Part shown: one piece after another, positions 9,701 to 17,781 of the stretch
How positions within the stretch are numbered: the first letter of the stretch is position 1
Layout: every line of letters begins with the position of its first letter
Assembly (NCBI GenBank): GCA_963677785.2
Contig: CAXXDH010000002.1
Span: forward strand, 620,001-684,000
Origin: G963665495 sp963677785
GTDB taxonomy: Bacteria > Desulfobacterota > Desulfovibrionia > Desulfovibrionales > Desulfovibrionaceae
Direction of reading: 5' to 3'
Length of the DNA: 64,000 nt
Program-made: the position numbers and the translations under genes
Notes under the pieces: generated by a model
Seen by the model: the letters and a program-made list of their open reading frames with translations, nothing else
The model's database searches: none
What the model was told of the DNA's origin: nothing

Positions 9701-9963
9701 CGGCCAAGCTGGGAGCCGCGGACCGTTTGCGCCCTGTTGTCAGCACCACAGTGACAAATTTTGCCGGACTTACGCCGCTTGCCCTGTCCGATCCGGGATG
9801 GGCTCCCCTGTGCCAAGCTATTATTTTTGGCGAAGTGACTGCGACGCTTGGGGCCGTACTACTTATTCCGGCGTTGTATGTTCTTTTCTCGCGCGGAGAG
9901 AGAAAAAAATGTACGAAAAATGGAGATCAAGCTCAGACGTTGCTGAGGGGGCGGCAGATCTGA
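6745..9963 (+). CDS. RND efflux transporter, AcrB/HAE1-like inner-membrane pump
   Basis: 1072 residues from the ATG at 6745 (GGAGAGG just upstream), close to the family norm of 1020-1060. One helix lies at the N-terminus (VIWILLLGVFGVVGFNSM), then a large periplasmic porter domain (residues of about 45-330). After it come a helix bundle (LALGLLVDDFILIMEG carries the conserved acidic pair of TM4), a second porter domain and a second bundle (GIVALVGIVVNDAIILVE). These acidic residues drive proton-coupled drug or metabolite export. No TolC-type gene follows, so the pump must use an outer-membrane channel encoded elsewhere. It forms one operon with the adaptor under the divergent TetR protein. 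Confidence 0.93.
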   Translation: MTDATRKADNTGKPNAFFDFFFLRPVPTVIWILLLGVFGVVGFNSMIKESLPDLEIPEFSIETTWEGATPAMVEKEITQPIEKELQGVRGVKKIYSASRYGISSVAVSFQAECRQSESMQLVQRHVALAAAHLPKAAERPRVEASSVNDLPVATIALFGNVGQAELEALAESTKRKLQRIHGVRRINMTGARRSVVRVQLLPQRLKAYGLPATLVRECIVNHGADAPWGRFEHTGLQFSMKMDGAYTSLETLRQLVITRLPGDRLVRLQDVAQVRMGQTREKTRASLSWGGEFVPVISLDVLKISGTDTMGLVRALESELRSLSAGVDWPQGVSWRLLGNQAEAIQVELDRGVSNGWQAMLAVFVVLFIFLSWREALVAALLVPLTLSGTVAVLWVLGYTFNMLVIVGMILALGLLVDDFILIMEGMHEGIFIRQLGFVESVRRTIRTYALPSFSGSITTILVLAPIAFVGGEDGKFIRVIPVTAAVCLVMSYLVSVLLGPSLSRLFLGTGKKKFSPGAVDRFSQKMEKKLADFLGRVILKSRKRALAWVMCALGLFLLSLVAASELRDTLYPKEDGRTLGITVELEADATLKDADRAGQRIGAILRGKSYLEHVVRVVGAKDAYSFSSIYDYLGQAEAVNRVGFACYFTPGKQRDKLLHAYVEPLRTELEAALASEAGARVFMNPAIGGSSNEDAVQIEISGEELSRLRGIAQDVRMLLERIPGVVDIRDSIGRAGTELRFRPMPEALDYYQISQSDMAGQMLAYMEEEKLAKYRRPGTQDDLDIRLETLWSKGTEKEGIFRDFEELAQLSIIDGKGRAVPLWSLAEPVISSSDTVIPRKEGTRSITVLAKLNGAYLSEVLENMRPQMEKLKQGWPAGYDYNFAGEKDEKKTYENMLIAFCAAVLLVYAVLSLLFDSLLYPGIILSTVLFSLVGVFFGFMLCGIPFSFSASIGIVALVGIVVNDAIILVETMRTHSRSGKDVFSAAKLGAADRLRPVVSTTVTNFAGLTPLALSDPGWAPLCQAIIFGEVTATLGAVLLIPALYVLFSRGERKKCTKNGDQAQTLLRGRQI

Positions 9964-10084
9964 TGGCAGGCAGAGAAACAGACTGTGTTGAGTCGGTTTT
10001 TGATAAGCATAAGCCATGAATTGTTGGTGTCGGATATTAGAAAATGGACCTCGCCGCAGGTGCTGCTCGGCCCGGTGGTTTTCT

Positions 10085-10275
10085 TCACTGGTTGCGGACT
10101 TCCTGCTGTCCTTCGTAGGCATTGTCTTTGGCTTCCATGGCGTTATTGACCGCGTTTTGGGCATTGCGAGCCACTTCCATGGTGGTGCTGCTTATTTCTT
10201 CCATGGCAGTGGCTGTTTCCGTGGTTCTTTCGGACTGGAATGCGGCTCCCTTGGCCGCCTTGTCTATCCGCATTG
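10085..10275 (-). pseudogene. Fragment of a methyl-accepting chemotaxis protein
   Basis: About 60 codons read as the signalling/methylation helix of a chemoreceptor (KGAAFQSERTTETATAMEEI, then EVARNAQNAVNNAMEAKDNA). Neither the ligand-binding half nor the rest of the cytoplasmic hairpin is present. The frame stops at 10085, and the bases before 10275 do not read as receptor. It is a remnant left by deletion or partial duplication between the RND operon and the FKBP-methyltransferase gene. Confidence 0.75.
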
Positions 10276-10538
10276 GCTCGATATTGTTTGACTTTGACCA
10301 TTGGACGTCTGGTAATCCATTTTTAGTATTGCGATCATTCAATTTCCCAGACAGATAAAAATATTCAGAGGTAGACCGGCCCAGTGCTCTCTGGACAAAT
10401 ACCCGCGGCGTTCTTACCTTTCCCACGTATCTGCTTGGAAAGATCTGCTTGTGGAGTGGTGGATAAGAAAAATTGTCGCCGCTTTGGGCATCGTAAGAAA
10501 CATATGAACTCAATTCAGAGTGGGCAAAGAAGGAAAAT

Positions 10539-11750
10539 GTGGTTCAATTTGGAAAAAATTCACTGGCTACTATAGAGTATACGCTCAGGTGGAGTGACGG
10601 ACACACCTCGTTTGAAGAATGGTATCTGGCCCGAAAGGTCAATGTCTGGCGGGACATCTTCCCAGATGGTCTGGAGAAAGTTTTGACGGGCAAACGCTTG
10701 GGAGACAAGGTTGCGGTTGCGTATGCTCCAGGAAAAGCTGTTCCGCCTGCCAAAAACACCCAAATTTTTCAAATACCACTTTCCGAATTCCAGAAACGCA
10801 ACGTTGCGGGGCGATGCGTCAATCCGGCTTTGGGACGATTTTATCCGCAGGGCCTGTTGTGCGGGCTGCCTGGGGTATACTCCTGTACGGTTGCTCCGTT
10901 TCGTGTGCTGGAAAAGCAAGACGAAAGGCTGACGGTCGACTGCAATCATCCGCTGAGTCGTGTTTCTTTGGAACTGGAGGCCCGTATCGTGCAACTGGAG
11001 GACAAATGCAGCGATACCGGCGGTCATCTCTTTCACTGGATGGAAGAAATAACCAATTGGGGCCCGGGCATGCAGAGCGATTTGCCCGGAGTACGTACGG
11101 ATTTTCAGGAAGAATCTTTTTATGAACGTTCGGATACCGCCCCTGATTCGGAGTTTTATGACCAGGCGCGGTTGATAGGCCATGTGGATGCGCAGGCCGG
11201 TCGTAATTTGCAGACCTTGTATACGCGTTTTCTCAAACCCGGCTCACGGGTTTTGGATTTGATGAGCAGCGTGCAGTCGCACCTGCCCGCGGACAAGGAT
11301 TTGCACGTGGTCGGCGTGGGATTGAATACGGAGGAAATGCGGAACAATCCGCTGCTTGCAACGCACTACCGACACGATTTGAACCTGGATCCGGCGTTTC
11401 CCGGTGAGCCGGGGAGTTATGATACGATTGTCTGCAGCCTCTCGTTCGAGTATCTGACACAACCAGGGGCTGTACTGCAGCGCGCTCGTGAGTTGCTGCG
11501 GTCCGGCGGACAGTTGCTGATCGGGATTTCCAACCGCTGGTTTCCCACCAAGGCCATCGCCGGATGGCTGGATATGCATGAATTCGAGCGCGTCGGGTAT
11601 ATTCTGGATTGCGTACGCCATGCGGGGTTCGCCGAACAGGCGGAAGCCTGCAGCATGCGTAATGACTGGCGCCCGACGGACGATCCGCATTTTTTGGAAA
11701 CACGGGGCATCAGCGATCCGGTGTACGTGGTACGGGCCTTCAGGCATTGA
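10539..11750 (+). CDS. FKBP-type peptidyl-prolyl isomerase-like/SAM methyltransferase fusion
   Basis: 403 residues. The start is GTG at 10539, with AGAAGGA five bases upstream. Residues of about 10-155 resemble a SlyD-like FKBP (YTLRWSDGHTSFEEW; VDCNHPLSRVSLELEARIVQL is the FKBP closing strand). Residues of about 225-370 are a class I methyltransferase fold (SRVLDLMSSVQSHLP replaces the usual glycine-rich motif I; YDTIVCSLSFEYLTQPGAVL; LLRSGGQLLIGISNRWFP). Motif I is weak, so SAM binding may be altered. Substrate unknown. It stands alone, with a terminator at 11915. Confidence 0.75.
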   Translation: MVQFGKNSLATIEYTLRWSDGHTSFEEWYLARKVNVWRDIFPDGLEKVLTGKRLGDKVAVAYAPGKAVPPAKNTQIFQIPLSEFQKRNVAGRCVNPALGRFYPQGLLCGLPGVYSCTVAPFRVLEKQDERLTVDCNHPLSRVSLELEARIVQLEDKCSDTGGHLFHWMEEITNWGPGMQSDLPGVRTDFQEESFYERSDTAPDSEFYDQARLIGHVDAQAGRNLQTLYTRFLKPGSRVLDLMSSVQSHLPADKDLHVVGVGLNTEEMRNNPLLATHYRHDLNLDPAFPGEPGSYDTIVCSLSFEYLTQPGAVLQRARELLRSGGQLLIGISNRWFPTKAIAGWLDMHEFERVGYILDCVRHAGFAEQAEACSMRNDWRPTDDPHFLETRGISDPVYVVRAFRH

Positions 11751-11861
11751 ACACCGGATTGCGTATGGATTGCCGGACTGGAAACAGGGCCGGGAGCGCC
11801 CGTATTTCTGACATTCGTGTAATTGTTTTGAAAGGCCCGTGTAATATGCGGGCTCTATAGT

Positions 11862-11945
11862 ACTAATCAACCCAAACAGCACAATCATTAAACTGTTTCA
11901 TTATCCTCCTCATTGCCGGAAGTTCCCCCGCTTCCGGCTTTTTTT
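11862..11945 (+). ncRNA. Possible small RNA ending in a strong terminator
   Basis: The sequence from about 11862 to the terminator has no ORF. It contains an unpaired-looking TCCTCCTCAT, complementary to Shine-Dalgarno sequences, and ends in a GC-rich hairpin with a T run. A TATAGT box lies at 11856-11861, but no well-spaced -35 was found. It could equally be the 3' untranslated region of the upstream gene. Confidence 0.25.
11915..11945 (+). terminator. Intrinsic terminator after the FKBP-methyltransferase gene
   Basis: Perfect stem GCCGGAAG/CTTCCGGC (11915-11922 and 11931-11938) with an 8-base loop, followed by seven T. Confidence 0.9.
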
Positions 11946-12077
11946 ATGGCAAATGGCGGAGGAGAAACATTGCACGCCCGTAATGCTCAAGAAAGTTTAG
12001 AGTAATCATTGGGGGGTAGGTTGCTTTTCAACGGAACAGCAACGATCTCCTCAATAAGCAGTAACCCCCCCGTTAGT

Positions 12078-12116
12078 GGACCGGGAGGTTTTCCCCCTTC
12101 CCGGTCCTCATTTTTT
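12078..12116 (+). terminator. Second intrinsic terminator in tandem
   Basis: Perfect stem GGACCGGGA/TCCCGGTCC (12078-12086 and 12099-12107), followed by TCATTTTTT. A second strong terminator about 140 bases after the first implies that another short transcript starts between them. Confidence 0.9.
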
Positions 12117-12149
12117 CAACACGGAAACAGAAGTGAAATGAGGTGTGGC

Positions 12150-12320
12150 ATGCTGAACAGAATGTTGCTCGTGCTGACTATACTGTTGCTTTGCTATACG
12201 CTGGCCGTCGGGAGTGTCCGTCAGGCCAGAACCGCTCACTACGGGACCACCGAGTATAACGGCTGCATCCCGGTCCTTTTCGAAACTCCGAACACTACCC
12301 TCCCCATTTGCTGGGTCTAG
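12150..12320 (+). CDS. Small secreted or membrane peptide, hypothetical
   Basis: 56 residues from the ATG at 12150 with GAGGTG upstream; an in-frame ATG at 12138 is the alternative. Residues 1-20 form a signal peptide or membrane helix (MLNRMLLVLTILLLCYTLAV). About 36 residues follow, with two cysteines (NGCIPVLF, then LPICWV at the C-terminus). It lies just after a terminator, so it needs its own promoter. No family recognised. The clean signal sequence and ribosome binding site make it more than a chance frame. Confidence 0.4.
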   Translation: MLNRMLLVLTILLLCYTLAVGSVRQARTAHYGTTEYNGCIPVLFETPNTTLPICWV

Positions 12321-12358
12321 AAATGAGACGAATATGAGTTGTTGCGCTTTTAGCTGCG

Positions 12359-13681
12359 TTACGCCTCTGTTTTGACAGCATCTCCCGTATTCAAATCCTT
12401 TGGAGGCGAGACGATGACCTGGTCGCCGGCCTTGACGCCTTCGAGAATTTGGGCTTGCTCGTCATTGAGTATGCCCACTTTGACGGTGGCGAGGCTGGCC
12501 TTGCCCTGGCGAATGGTGAAGACCTGCCACTGGCCCTGGTTGTTGCGGAACAGGGCCAGGCGCGGCACCACCACCGCATCCTTGGCGCTGTCGGTGTAGA
12601 TTCTGACGCGGAGCCTGTAGGCCAGGCCCAGTTCGCGGCGGTTTTGTTTCAGATTTTCCAGCAGGCCTTTTGCAAAATCGATGACCACGGGGACACGCTG
12701 CTGCTCCACGCCGAGGGAGGACACCTTGGTAAAGGCCTCGGGCTTGACGCGTTCGACCGTTCCTTTGGCGGGGAGTCCGGCAAACACGTCGCCGATGATT
12801 TCCACATCCTGACCCGGCTGGATGGATCCGGCTTCCTGGCTCAATATGTCGGCTGTGACCTGCATTTGCGCAAGGTCGCCCATGTCGAGCAGGGGGGAGC
12901 CGGCGCTGAGCACCTGTTCGTTTTTTACGTAGCGCTTGAGGATCAGTCCGCTGATGGGCGCGGTGATCGTGGCGCGTTGGAGATCGGTTTGCGCTTTGTG
13001 AAGAGCTTTTGACAGGGCGTCGCTTTCCAGGCTTTTGCGTTTCAGCCATTGATCCACATATTTCGGACCGAGTTCCGATGCCACGGCCAGGGTATTCATG
13101 GTTTGGGCTATCAGGTTGTTCACGGCGGCGTCCACACGGCTCTGGGCATTGTCGGCCTCGGCTTTGAGCAGTTTTTCTTCGGTGGAGGCGCCTTTTTTCA
13201 GCAGCTGCTCAACGGATTTGGTATACCAGTCGGAGAATTTGTATTGCGCGTCGCTGGCCTTGGTCATTTCCTGGGCAGCGTCCGTCATATTTTTCATGGC
13301 TTCAATCCAGCGCGTAAATTCTTCCAGGGCTGTCCGCTCCAGCTCGTTGAACTGGTTCAGGTCCACCTGGGCCTGGGCCTGGGCCAGCTTCGCCTCCAAG
13401 GCGGTGGTATCCATACGGGCCACGGTCCGGCCTTTTTCCACGCTTTCGCCTTCCTTGACTTCTATGGGCAGAATTCTGCCGTCAACCGGCATGGTCAGCT
13501 CGTAAACACGCGGCAGGGTCGTGCGCGCGCGGTCTTCCACCCAGGCGCGAATTTCCTGCCTGGCGGCTTTTGCCGCAAAGACAGGCTTGCCCGAGTCGGA
13601 TTGTGCTAACAGCGCGGCCCCGATTACCAGCACTGCGCCGAGTACGGCCCATTTGATCCACGATTTTTTGCCTGTAGCCAT
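12359..13681 (-). CDS. HlyD/MacA-type periplasmic adaptor of an ABC exporter
   Basis: 440 residues. An N-terminal membrane helix (WAVLGAVLVIGAALLAQ) is followed by lipoyl halves (LPIEVKEGESVEKGRTVARM and ATITAPISGLILKRYV) flanking a long coiled coil (residues of about 95-230). A beta-barrel and a membrane-proximal domain lie at the C-terminus (GVKAGDQVIVSPPKDL). It is the third gene of a minus-strand operon, 21 bases after the FtsX-type permease, and should couple that permease to an outer-membrane channel. No TolC homologue is in the window. Confidence 0.9.
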   Translation of the reverse strand: MATGKKSWIKWAVLGAVLVIGAALLAQSDSGKPVFAAKAARQEIRAWVEDRARTTLPRVYELTMPVDGRILPIEVKEGESVEKGRTVARMDTTALEAKLAQAQAQVDLNQFNELERTALEEFTRWIEAMKNMTDAAQEMTKASDAQYKFSDWYTKSVEQLLKKGASTEEKLLKAEADNAQSRVDAAVNNLIAQTMNTLAVASELGPKYVDQWLKRKSLESDALSKALHKAQTDLQRATITAPISGLILKRYVKNEQVLSAGSPLLDMGDLAQMQVTADILSQEAGSIQPGQDVEIIGDVFAGLPAKGTVERVKPEAFTKVSSLGVEQQRVPVVIDFAKGLLENLKQNRRELGLAYRLRVRIYTDSAKDAVVVPRLALFRNNQGQWQVFTIRQGKASLATVKVGILNDEQAQILEGVKAGDQVIVSPPKDLNTGDAVKTEA

Positions 13682-13702
13682 GGCTTCCTCCGCATTAAGC
13701 GC

Positions 13703-16081
13703 TTATTCTTTCATGCTCAAAGCTTCATTCCAGTTCAGTTTCAGTATCGAACGCTGGATGACGACCTGGCAGAGCAGAACAAAGACTACGGCCAGGACAA
13801 TGGAAATGATCCAGCTTCCCGGATTGATCACGCAGGGCATGGAGTACATGTCGTTCTGGTATTGTTTGGCCATGCCGTCCAGCATCCACCAGCCCAGGGG
13901 CAGCCCCACCAGGATGCCCGCGACGTTGACCAGGATGTTTTCCCGCAGCAGCAGGTTGCCTACTTCCAGGGCCGAGTATCCGAGTACGCGATAGGTGGCG
14001 ATTTCGCGTTTGCGTTCCAGAATGCCGATCAGGCTGGCATTGAGGATGGAACCGAAAAAAATGATTCCGCCGAAAAATATCAGCGGGTAGGCCATAGCGC
14101 CGAGCTTGTCCACAAACGATTTCTGGATCAGCTTCTGCTGCAGCTTGCGGTTGCCGATACCGGCCAGCTGCGGATAGCGTTTGCACTGGTGCAGAAAGAC
14201 ACGCAGCTCAGCCGGGGTCATCCTCGTTCGCAGCTGTAGAGCGGAAACGGCGTCGGATTCGTGGATTTGCGCGTTGAGAAAATCGAAATCAGCATAGACC
14301 GAGAGCCCGAACATGGAATCGATGATCCGGGCGACCCGGACGGTACGGGGGTCCTGCAGTCCCTTGGTGGGGATGATGGTCACCCGGTCGCCGGGGTCGA
14401 CATCCAGGATGGAAGCCATACGCCTGCTCATGAGCAGGCCCGCATGGGGAATGGCCACTGCGCGCCCCTGGGTGTCACGGGGCACGGTCATTTGCGCATC
14501 GCTTACAAGACCCAGAACCCGCCCTTTTTTGCTGTGATGGCCGTTGACGAAGTCACAGGCGACTTCCAGCAGCGGCTCCACCCGGACCACTCCGGGCAGG
14601 GAGGCGATTTCGTAAACCGCGCCGTAATCCATTTCTTCGCGAAAGGTCAGTTTGAAGTCCGAAAGCAGGATTTTTTCAAACTGAAAATCTGCCATGTACT
14701 GCAACGAATCCACCATACCGAAGGTGCAGACCAGAAGGGCGGTGCCCATGGCCGCGGCAAAAACGCCCACAAGCGAGCGGACGCGGTTGCGGAAGAGGTT
14801 GCGCAGGCTGAGCTGCCAGCGGAATCCAAGCCCCCGCCAAAGCCAGGGAAATTTTTCGAGAAAGATGCTGCCGCCTTTGGTGGGAGGCTGTTCGTGCATG
14901 GCCTCGGCCGGATTCAGGCGAGTCACATGGCCTACGCCCCGCAGCGTTCCCAGAAGACCGAAGAACAGGGCGATTGCCACTGAAAGCAGCATCAGATTCG
15001 GATAGAACATGTTCGCCAGTTTGGGAAACGTGAAAAAGCTTTTGTAGGTTTCCGTCAACCCGGCGGCCATGAAGTATCCCAGAACGCAGCCCGCAATTCC
15101 ACCGCACAGACCGACAATGAAGCCCACCTTGAGAAAGTGGGCGCGAATTTTGCGGTTGCCGTATCCCAGGGCCTTGAGCGTACCCACGATGGTGCGTTGC
15201 TGTTCGGCCAGCCGGGTCATCAGTACGTTCAGTACGAGCGCAGCGACAGAGAGAAAAATCAGGGGCATCATGGTGGCCATGGTGGAGAGTCCGGCCAGTT
15301 CCGAGGACAGGGCCAGGTTGGATGCCTGGAGCGCCAGGGGGGTGGTGGCGAATACGCCGTACGGCTTGAGCGCGGCGCTGAGTTTGTCCAACACGGCCTG
15401 GGGATTGTTTCTGGCTTCGGGGGTCAGAAAACCGACCAGGCTGTTGCAGGCGCCTTGAAAGCCCATGGCGTCTTCGGCGAGTTGTCGTTTGACGTAGAAA
15501 ATGCCGTAGTCCGCGGGCTCCGGCACGATACTGCCCGGAGGCATAAGATAAACGAATTCGGAGGAGATGGCCGTGCCGACGACATAGAGTTCCCTGCGTT
15601 CGCCATGGATGACCATACGCAACGTATCGCCGGGACCGATGTTCCGGGCTGTGGCGAAGTCATGGTTGACCAGGACTTCATTGCGGCGCATGGGGGTAAA
15701 ATAGGTGCCGCTCATCAGTATCACGTTGTTGATGACGTCTTTGCGTTGGGGCGGAAGTGAAATCAATTGACCTGAAATGGGACGGTCTACGCCCTCCATG
15801 TCCAGCATGACGGACGTGGCCAGACGGGCGCGCAGACTCGCCACGCCTGGAATGTTCAATAATTCCGGCAGGGCCGTCAGCGGCGCTTTTTTGAGGTCGA
15901 CCCAGAAGTCAGCAAGAAAGGTTTTTTGATAGTACGAGCTGCGCGCCGACTCGAGATTCCGCGAGGTCGCCAAGAATCCGGACAGACAGCCTACGCCAAC
16001 GGCCACAATGGCGACCACGGCCAGGAGCATGGATTTGTTTTGCCAAAGATCGCGGCGCAGTTTGCGGTCGAGTACGCTCAC
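13703..16081 (-). CDS. ABC exporter permease with two FtsX-like domains
   Basis: 792 residues. An N-terminal membrane helix (LAVVAIVAVGVGCL) and a periplasmic MacB-core-like domain are followed by a first FtsX bundle (residues of about 265-390, with LNVLMTRLAEQQRTIVGTLK). A second periplasmic part and a second FtsX bundle come at the C-terminus (GILERKREIATYRVLGYSAL). Duplicated FtsX architecture is typical of lipoprotein or DevC-type exporters rather than plain MacB. Its ATG overlaps the stop of the ATPase gene by four bases, so they are translationally coupled. Substrate unknown. Confidence 0.88.
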   Translation of the reverse strand: MSVLDRKLRRDLWQNKSMLLAVVAIVAVGVGCLSGFLATSRNLESARSSYYQKTFLADFWVDLKKAPLTALPELLNIPGVASLRARLATSVMLDMEGVDRPISGQLISLPPQRKDVINNVILMSGTYFTPMRRNEVLVNHDFATARNIGPGDTLRMVIHGERRELYVVGTAISSEFVYLMPPGSIVPEPADYGIFYVKRQLAEDAMGFQGACNSLVGFLTPEARNNPQAVLDKLSAALKPYGVFATTPLALQASNLALSSELAGLSTMATMMPLIFLSVAALVLNVLMTRLAEQQRTIVGTLKALGYGNRKIRAHFLKVGFIVGLCGGIAGCVLGYFMAAGLTETYKSFFTFPKLANMFYPNLMLLSVAIALFFGLLGTLRGVGHVTRLNPAEAMHEQPPTKGGSIFLEKFPWLWRGLGFRWQLSLRNLFRNRVRSLVGVFAAAMGTALLVCTFGMVDSLQYMADFQFEKILLSDFKLTFREEMDYGAVYEIASLPGVVRVEPLLEVACDFVNGHHSKKGRVLGLVSDAQMTVPRDTQGRAVAIPHAGLLMSRRMASILDVDPGDRVTIIPTKGLQDPRTVRVARIIDSMFGLSVYADFDFLNAQIHESDAVSALQLRTRMTPAELRVFLHQCKRYPQLAGIGNRKLQQKLIQKSFVDKLGAMAYPLIFFGGIIFFGSILNASLIGILERKREIATYRVLGYSALEVGNLLLRENILVNVAGILVGLPLGWWMLDGMAKQYQNDMYSMPCVINPGSWIISIVLAVVFVLLCQVVIQRSILKLNWNEALSMKE

Positions 16082-16803
16082 CAGGAAATATCCTCGGCTC
16101 TGGCCCTGTTTTCATTAAGATGGCTGGTGACGCCTTCCATGGTCAGATTGACCACCCGGCGGGCCAGACTGGCAATGGGCGCCGCGTGGGTGATGATGAC
16201 AATGGTGGTGCCCAAACGTTCGTTCAGATCGGTGAGCAGCTGGAGCACCATACGACCGGTCTTGGCGTCCAGGGCTCCTGTGGGTTCGTCGCAGAACATC
16301 ACGCCGGGATTCTTGGCCAGGGCTCTGGCTATGGAGACTCGCTGCTGCTGGCCTCCGGACATCTGGGCGGGAAAATGGTCCAGCCTGTCGCCCAGACCGA
16401 CCAGTTCCAAGGCTTTTTCCGGTTCCATGGGATTGTCCGCCACTTCCGTGGAAACCAGGACGTTTTCCAGAGCTGTGAGGCTGGGGACAAGATTATAGAA
16501 CTGAAAGACAAAGCCGACGTTCTTGCGCCGGTGTTCCGTGAGTTCTTTGTCGGTCATGCTGGCGATATCGCGTCCGCCGAACAACACTTCTCCGGACGTT
16601 GGGCGGTCGATGCCGCCGATGATATTCAGCAAGGTGGTTTTTCCGGCCCCGGAAGCGCCGAGGATGACAGTAAGCTCGCCCGCGTAGATATCGACGTCTA
16701 TACCCCGAAGAACCGGCACCTGGACCTCGCCCATGGTATAGGTCTTGACGAGTTCCCGGCATTGGATTTTGATTTCCGGCGAAGATGTTTCCTGAGTGTC
16801 CAT
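16078..16803 (-). CDS. ABC transporter ATPase, LolD/MacB type
   Basis: 241 residues, full length for the family. Walker A GASGAGKTTLLN, Q-loop FVFQFYNLVPSLTA, signature MSGGQQQRVSIARAL, Walker B GVMFCDEPTGALD and H-loop VIITHA are all intact. It powers the FtsX-type permease encoded next in the same operon (ATPase, permease, adaptor). No clear Shine-Dalgarno precedes the ATG at 16803. The promoter should lie in the AT-rich stretch 16804-16860. Confidence 0.93.
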   Translation of the reverse strand: MDTQETSSPEIKIQCRELVKTYTMGEVQVPVLRGIDVDIYAGELTVILGASGAGKTTLLNIIGGIDRPTSGEVLFGGRDIASMTDKELTEHRRKNVGFVFQFYNLVPSLTALENVLVSTEVADNPMEPEKALELVGLGDRLDHFPAQMSGGQQQRVSIARALAKNPGVMFCDEPTGALDAKTGRMVLQLLTDLNERLGTTIVIITHAAPIASLARRVVNLTMEGVTSHLNENRARAEDISW

Positions 16804-17120
16804 AACGATGCAAGCCCGTTTGTAAATAGTGAAAGTATATCTTTATCTATCACTGTTTTGTTTCCAAATGTCAAGGGAAGGCTTCTGCACTGAATGGCAA
16901 CGGTTTGGTCTTTTACAGGAAGTGACAGGAGGAAGTAGGATTAGTAGAAAACTATGTGGAAAATACAAATCGCATGCGATGATCTCTTTCATTTATTTTA
17001 TATATTGTGATTGAAGAAGAATTTATTAATCCTTCTTCTTGATTGTCGAACGACTGTTGGAATGGAGTATAATAATTTCGTATACGCTGAAACGCATGCG
17101 GATCAGAAAGAGGCCAAGAA
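16804..17120. other. Intergenic region upstream of the exporter operon
   Basis: About 317 AT-rich bases without a gene. It should hold the exporter promoter (minus strand, near 16810-16870). A 12-base palindrome ATCGCATGCGAT lies at about 16970. GAAGAAGAATT...AATCCTTCTTC near 17010-17040 forms a loose inverted repeat. I could not assign either. Confidence 0.4.
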
Positions 17121-17148
17121 AAGTACAGGAGAGCCCGAAGGCTCTCCT
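17121..17148 (-). terminator. Terminator of the molbindin gene
   Basis: Perfect 9-bp stem AGGAGAGCC/GGCTCTCCT with a TTCG tetraloop on the minus strand (17127-17148), then TACTTTTC. The tetraloop makes the hairpin very stable, although the T tract is short. Confidence 0.75.
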
Positions 17149-17162
17149 CTGACAAACTACTG

Positions 17163-17369
17163 TTAATCAACCACAACCATTACGTTGGTGGCCTTGACCA
17201 TGGCCTTGACAGCAGAGCCGGCCTTGAGGCCCAGCTTTTCAGCGGATTCTTTGGTGATAATAGATACGATTTCAACGCCACCTGCATCAATAATTACTTC
17301 AGCGTTGACCATGCCGATATTGACGGTCTTAACTGTACCAGGGATCAGATTGCGAGCACTTACTTTCAT
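17163..17369 (-). CDS. mop: Molbindin (Mop domain molybdate/tungstate-binding protein)
   Basis: 68 residues, exactly one Mop/TOBE domain. It reads KVSARNLIPGTVKTVNIG, then VNAEVIID, then VSIITKESAEKLGLKAGSAV and VKATNVMVVVD. Single-domain molbindins assemble as hexamers that store molybdate or tungstate in the cytoplasm; here that would serve formate dehydrogenase-like enzymes. AAGGAGA precedes the ATG and a terminator follows, so it is a single-gene unit. Confidence 0.92.
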   Translation of the reverse strand: MKVSARNLIPGTVKTVNIGMVNAEVIIDAGGVEIVSIITKESAEKLGLKAGSAVKAMVKATNVMVVVD

Positions 17370-17742
17370 TCTATTCTCCTTATGCAGGGTTGAAAGATTA
17401 TCGATATATGCCTCTGTACTCCCTGAATTGGATTTTTACAAGGGGTTTTTAAAAAAAGCCGAATAAAATTAGCATGTTGATAACACGTTTTTGGCTATAT
17501 TCGTGTTTGTTCGAGTGAAAAACAGAGGCCGGAGCATTGTGAAAATGGGAAAGGCTTTATGTTTTTGAATAAGCAACAGGCGAGTGCAAGCATTTTTGAA
17601 AATCGAGTAGGGGGATTCCTCACGGTCTCTGAGATGCCCCACCCCGCCTCACGACGACGCAATTGCCTTCAGCTTACAGTTCCCACCATCAGGGGCTGTA
17701 GAGGACTTACATCTCATGAGATTCGCGCCATGCCTGGCACAC
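17370..17742. other. Intergenic region with a GC-rich remnant
   Basis: Bases 17370-17600 are AT-rich and hold the molbindin promoter. Bases of about 17625-17742 are distinctly GC-richer (CACCCCGCCTCACGACGACG) and contain no good frame. They look like part of another element, but I could not name it. Confidence 0.35.
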
Positions 17743-17776
17743 AAAAAACAGCGCGCCTTTGAAAAGACGCGCTGTT
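17743..17776 (-). terminator. Terminator of the methyltransferase gene
   Basis: Perfect stem AACAGCGCG/CGCGCTGTT (17747-17755 and 17768-17776), with six A on the plus strand at 17743-17748 giving the T tract on the minus strand. Confidence 0.85.
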
Positions 17777-17781
17777 AAGGA

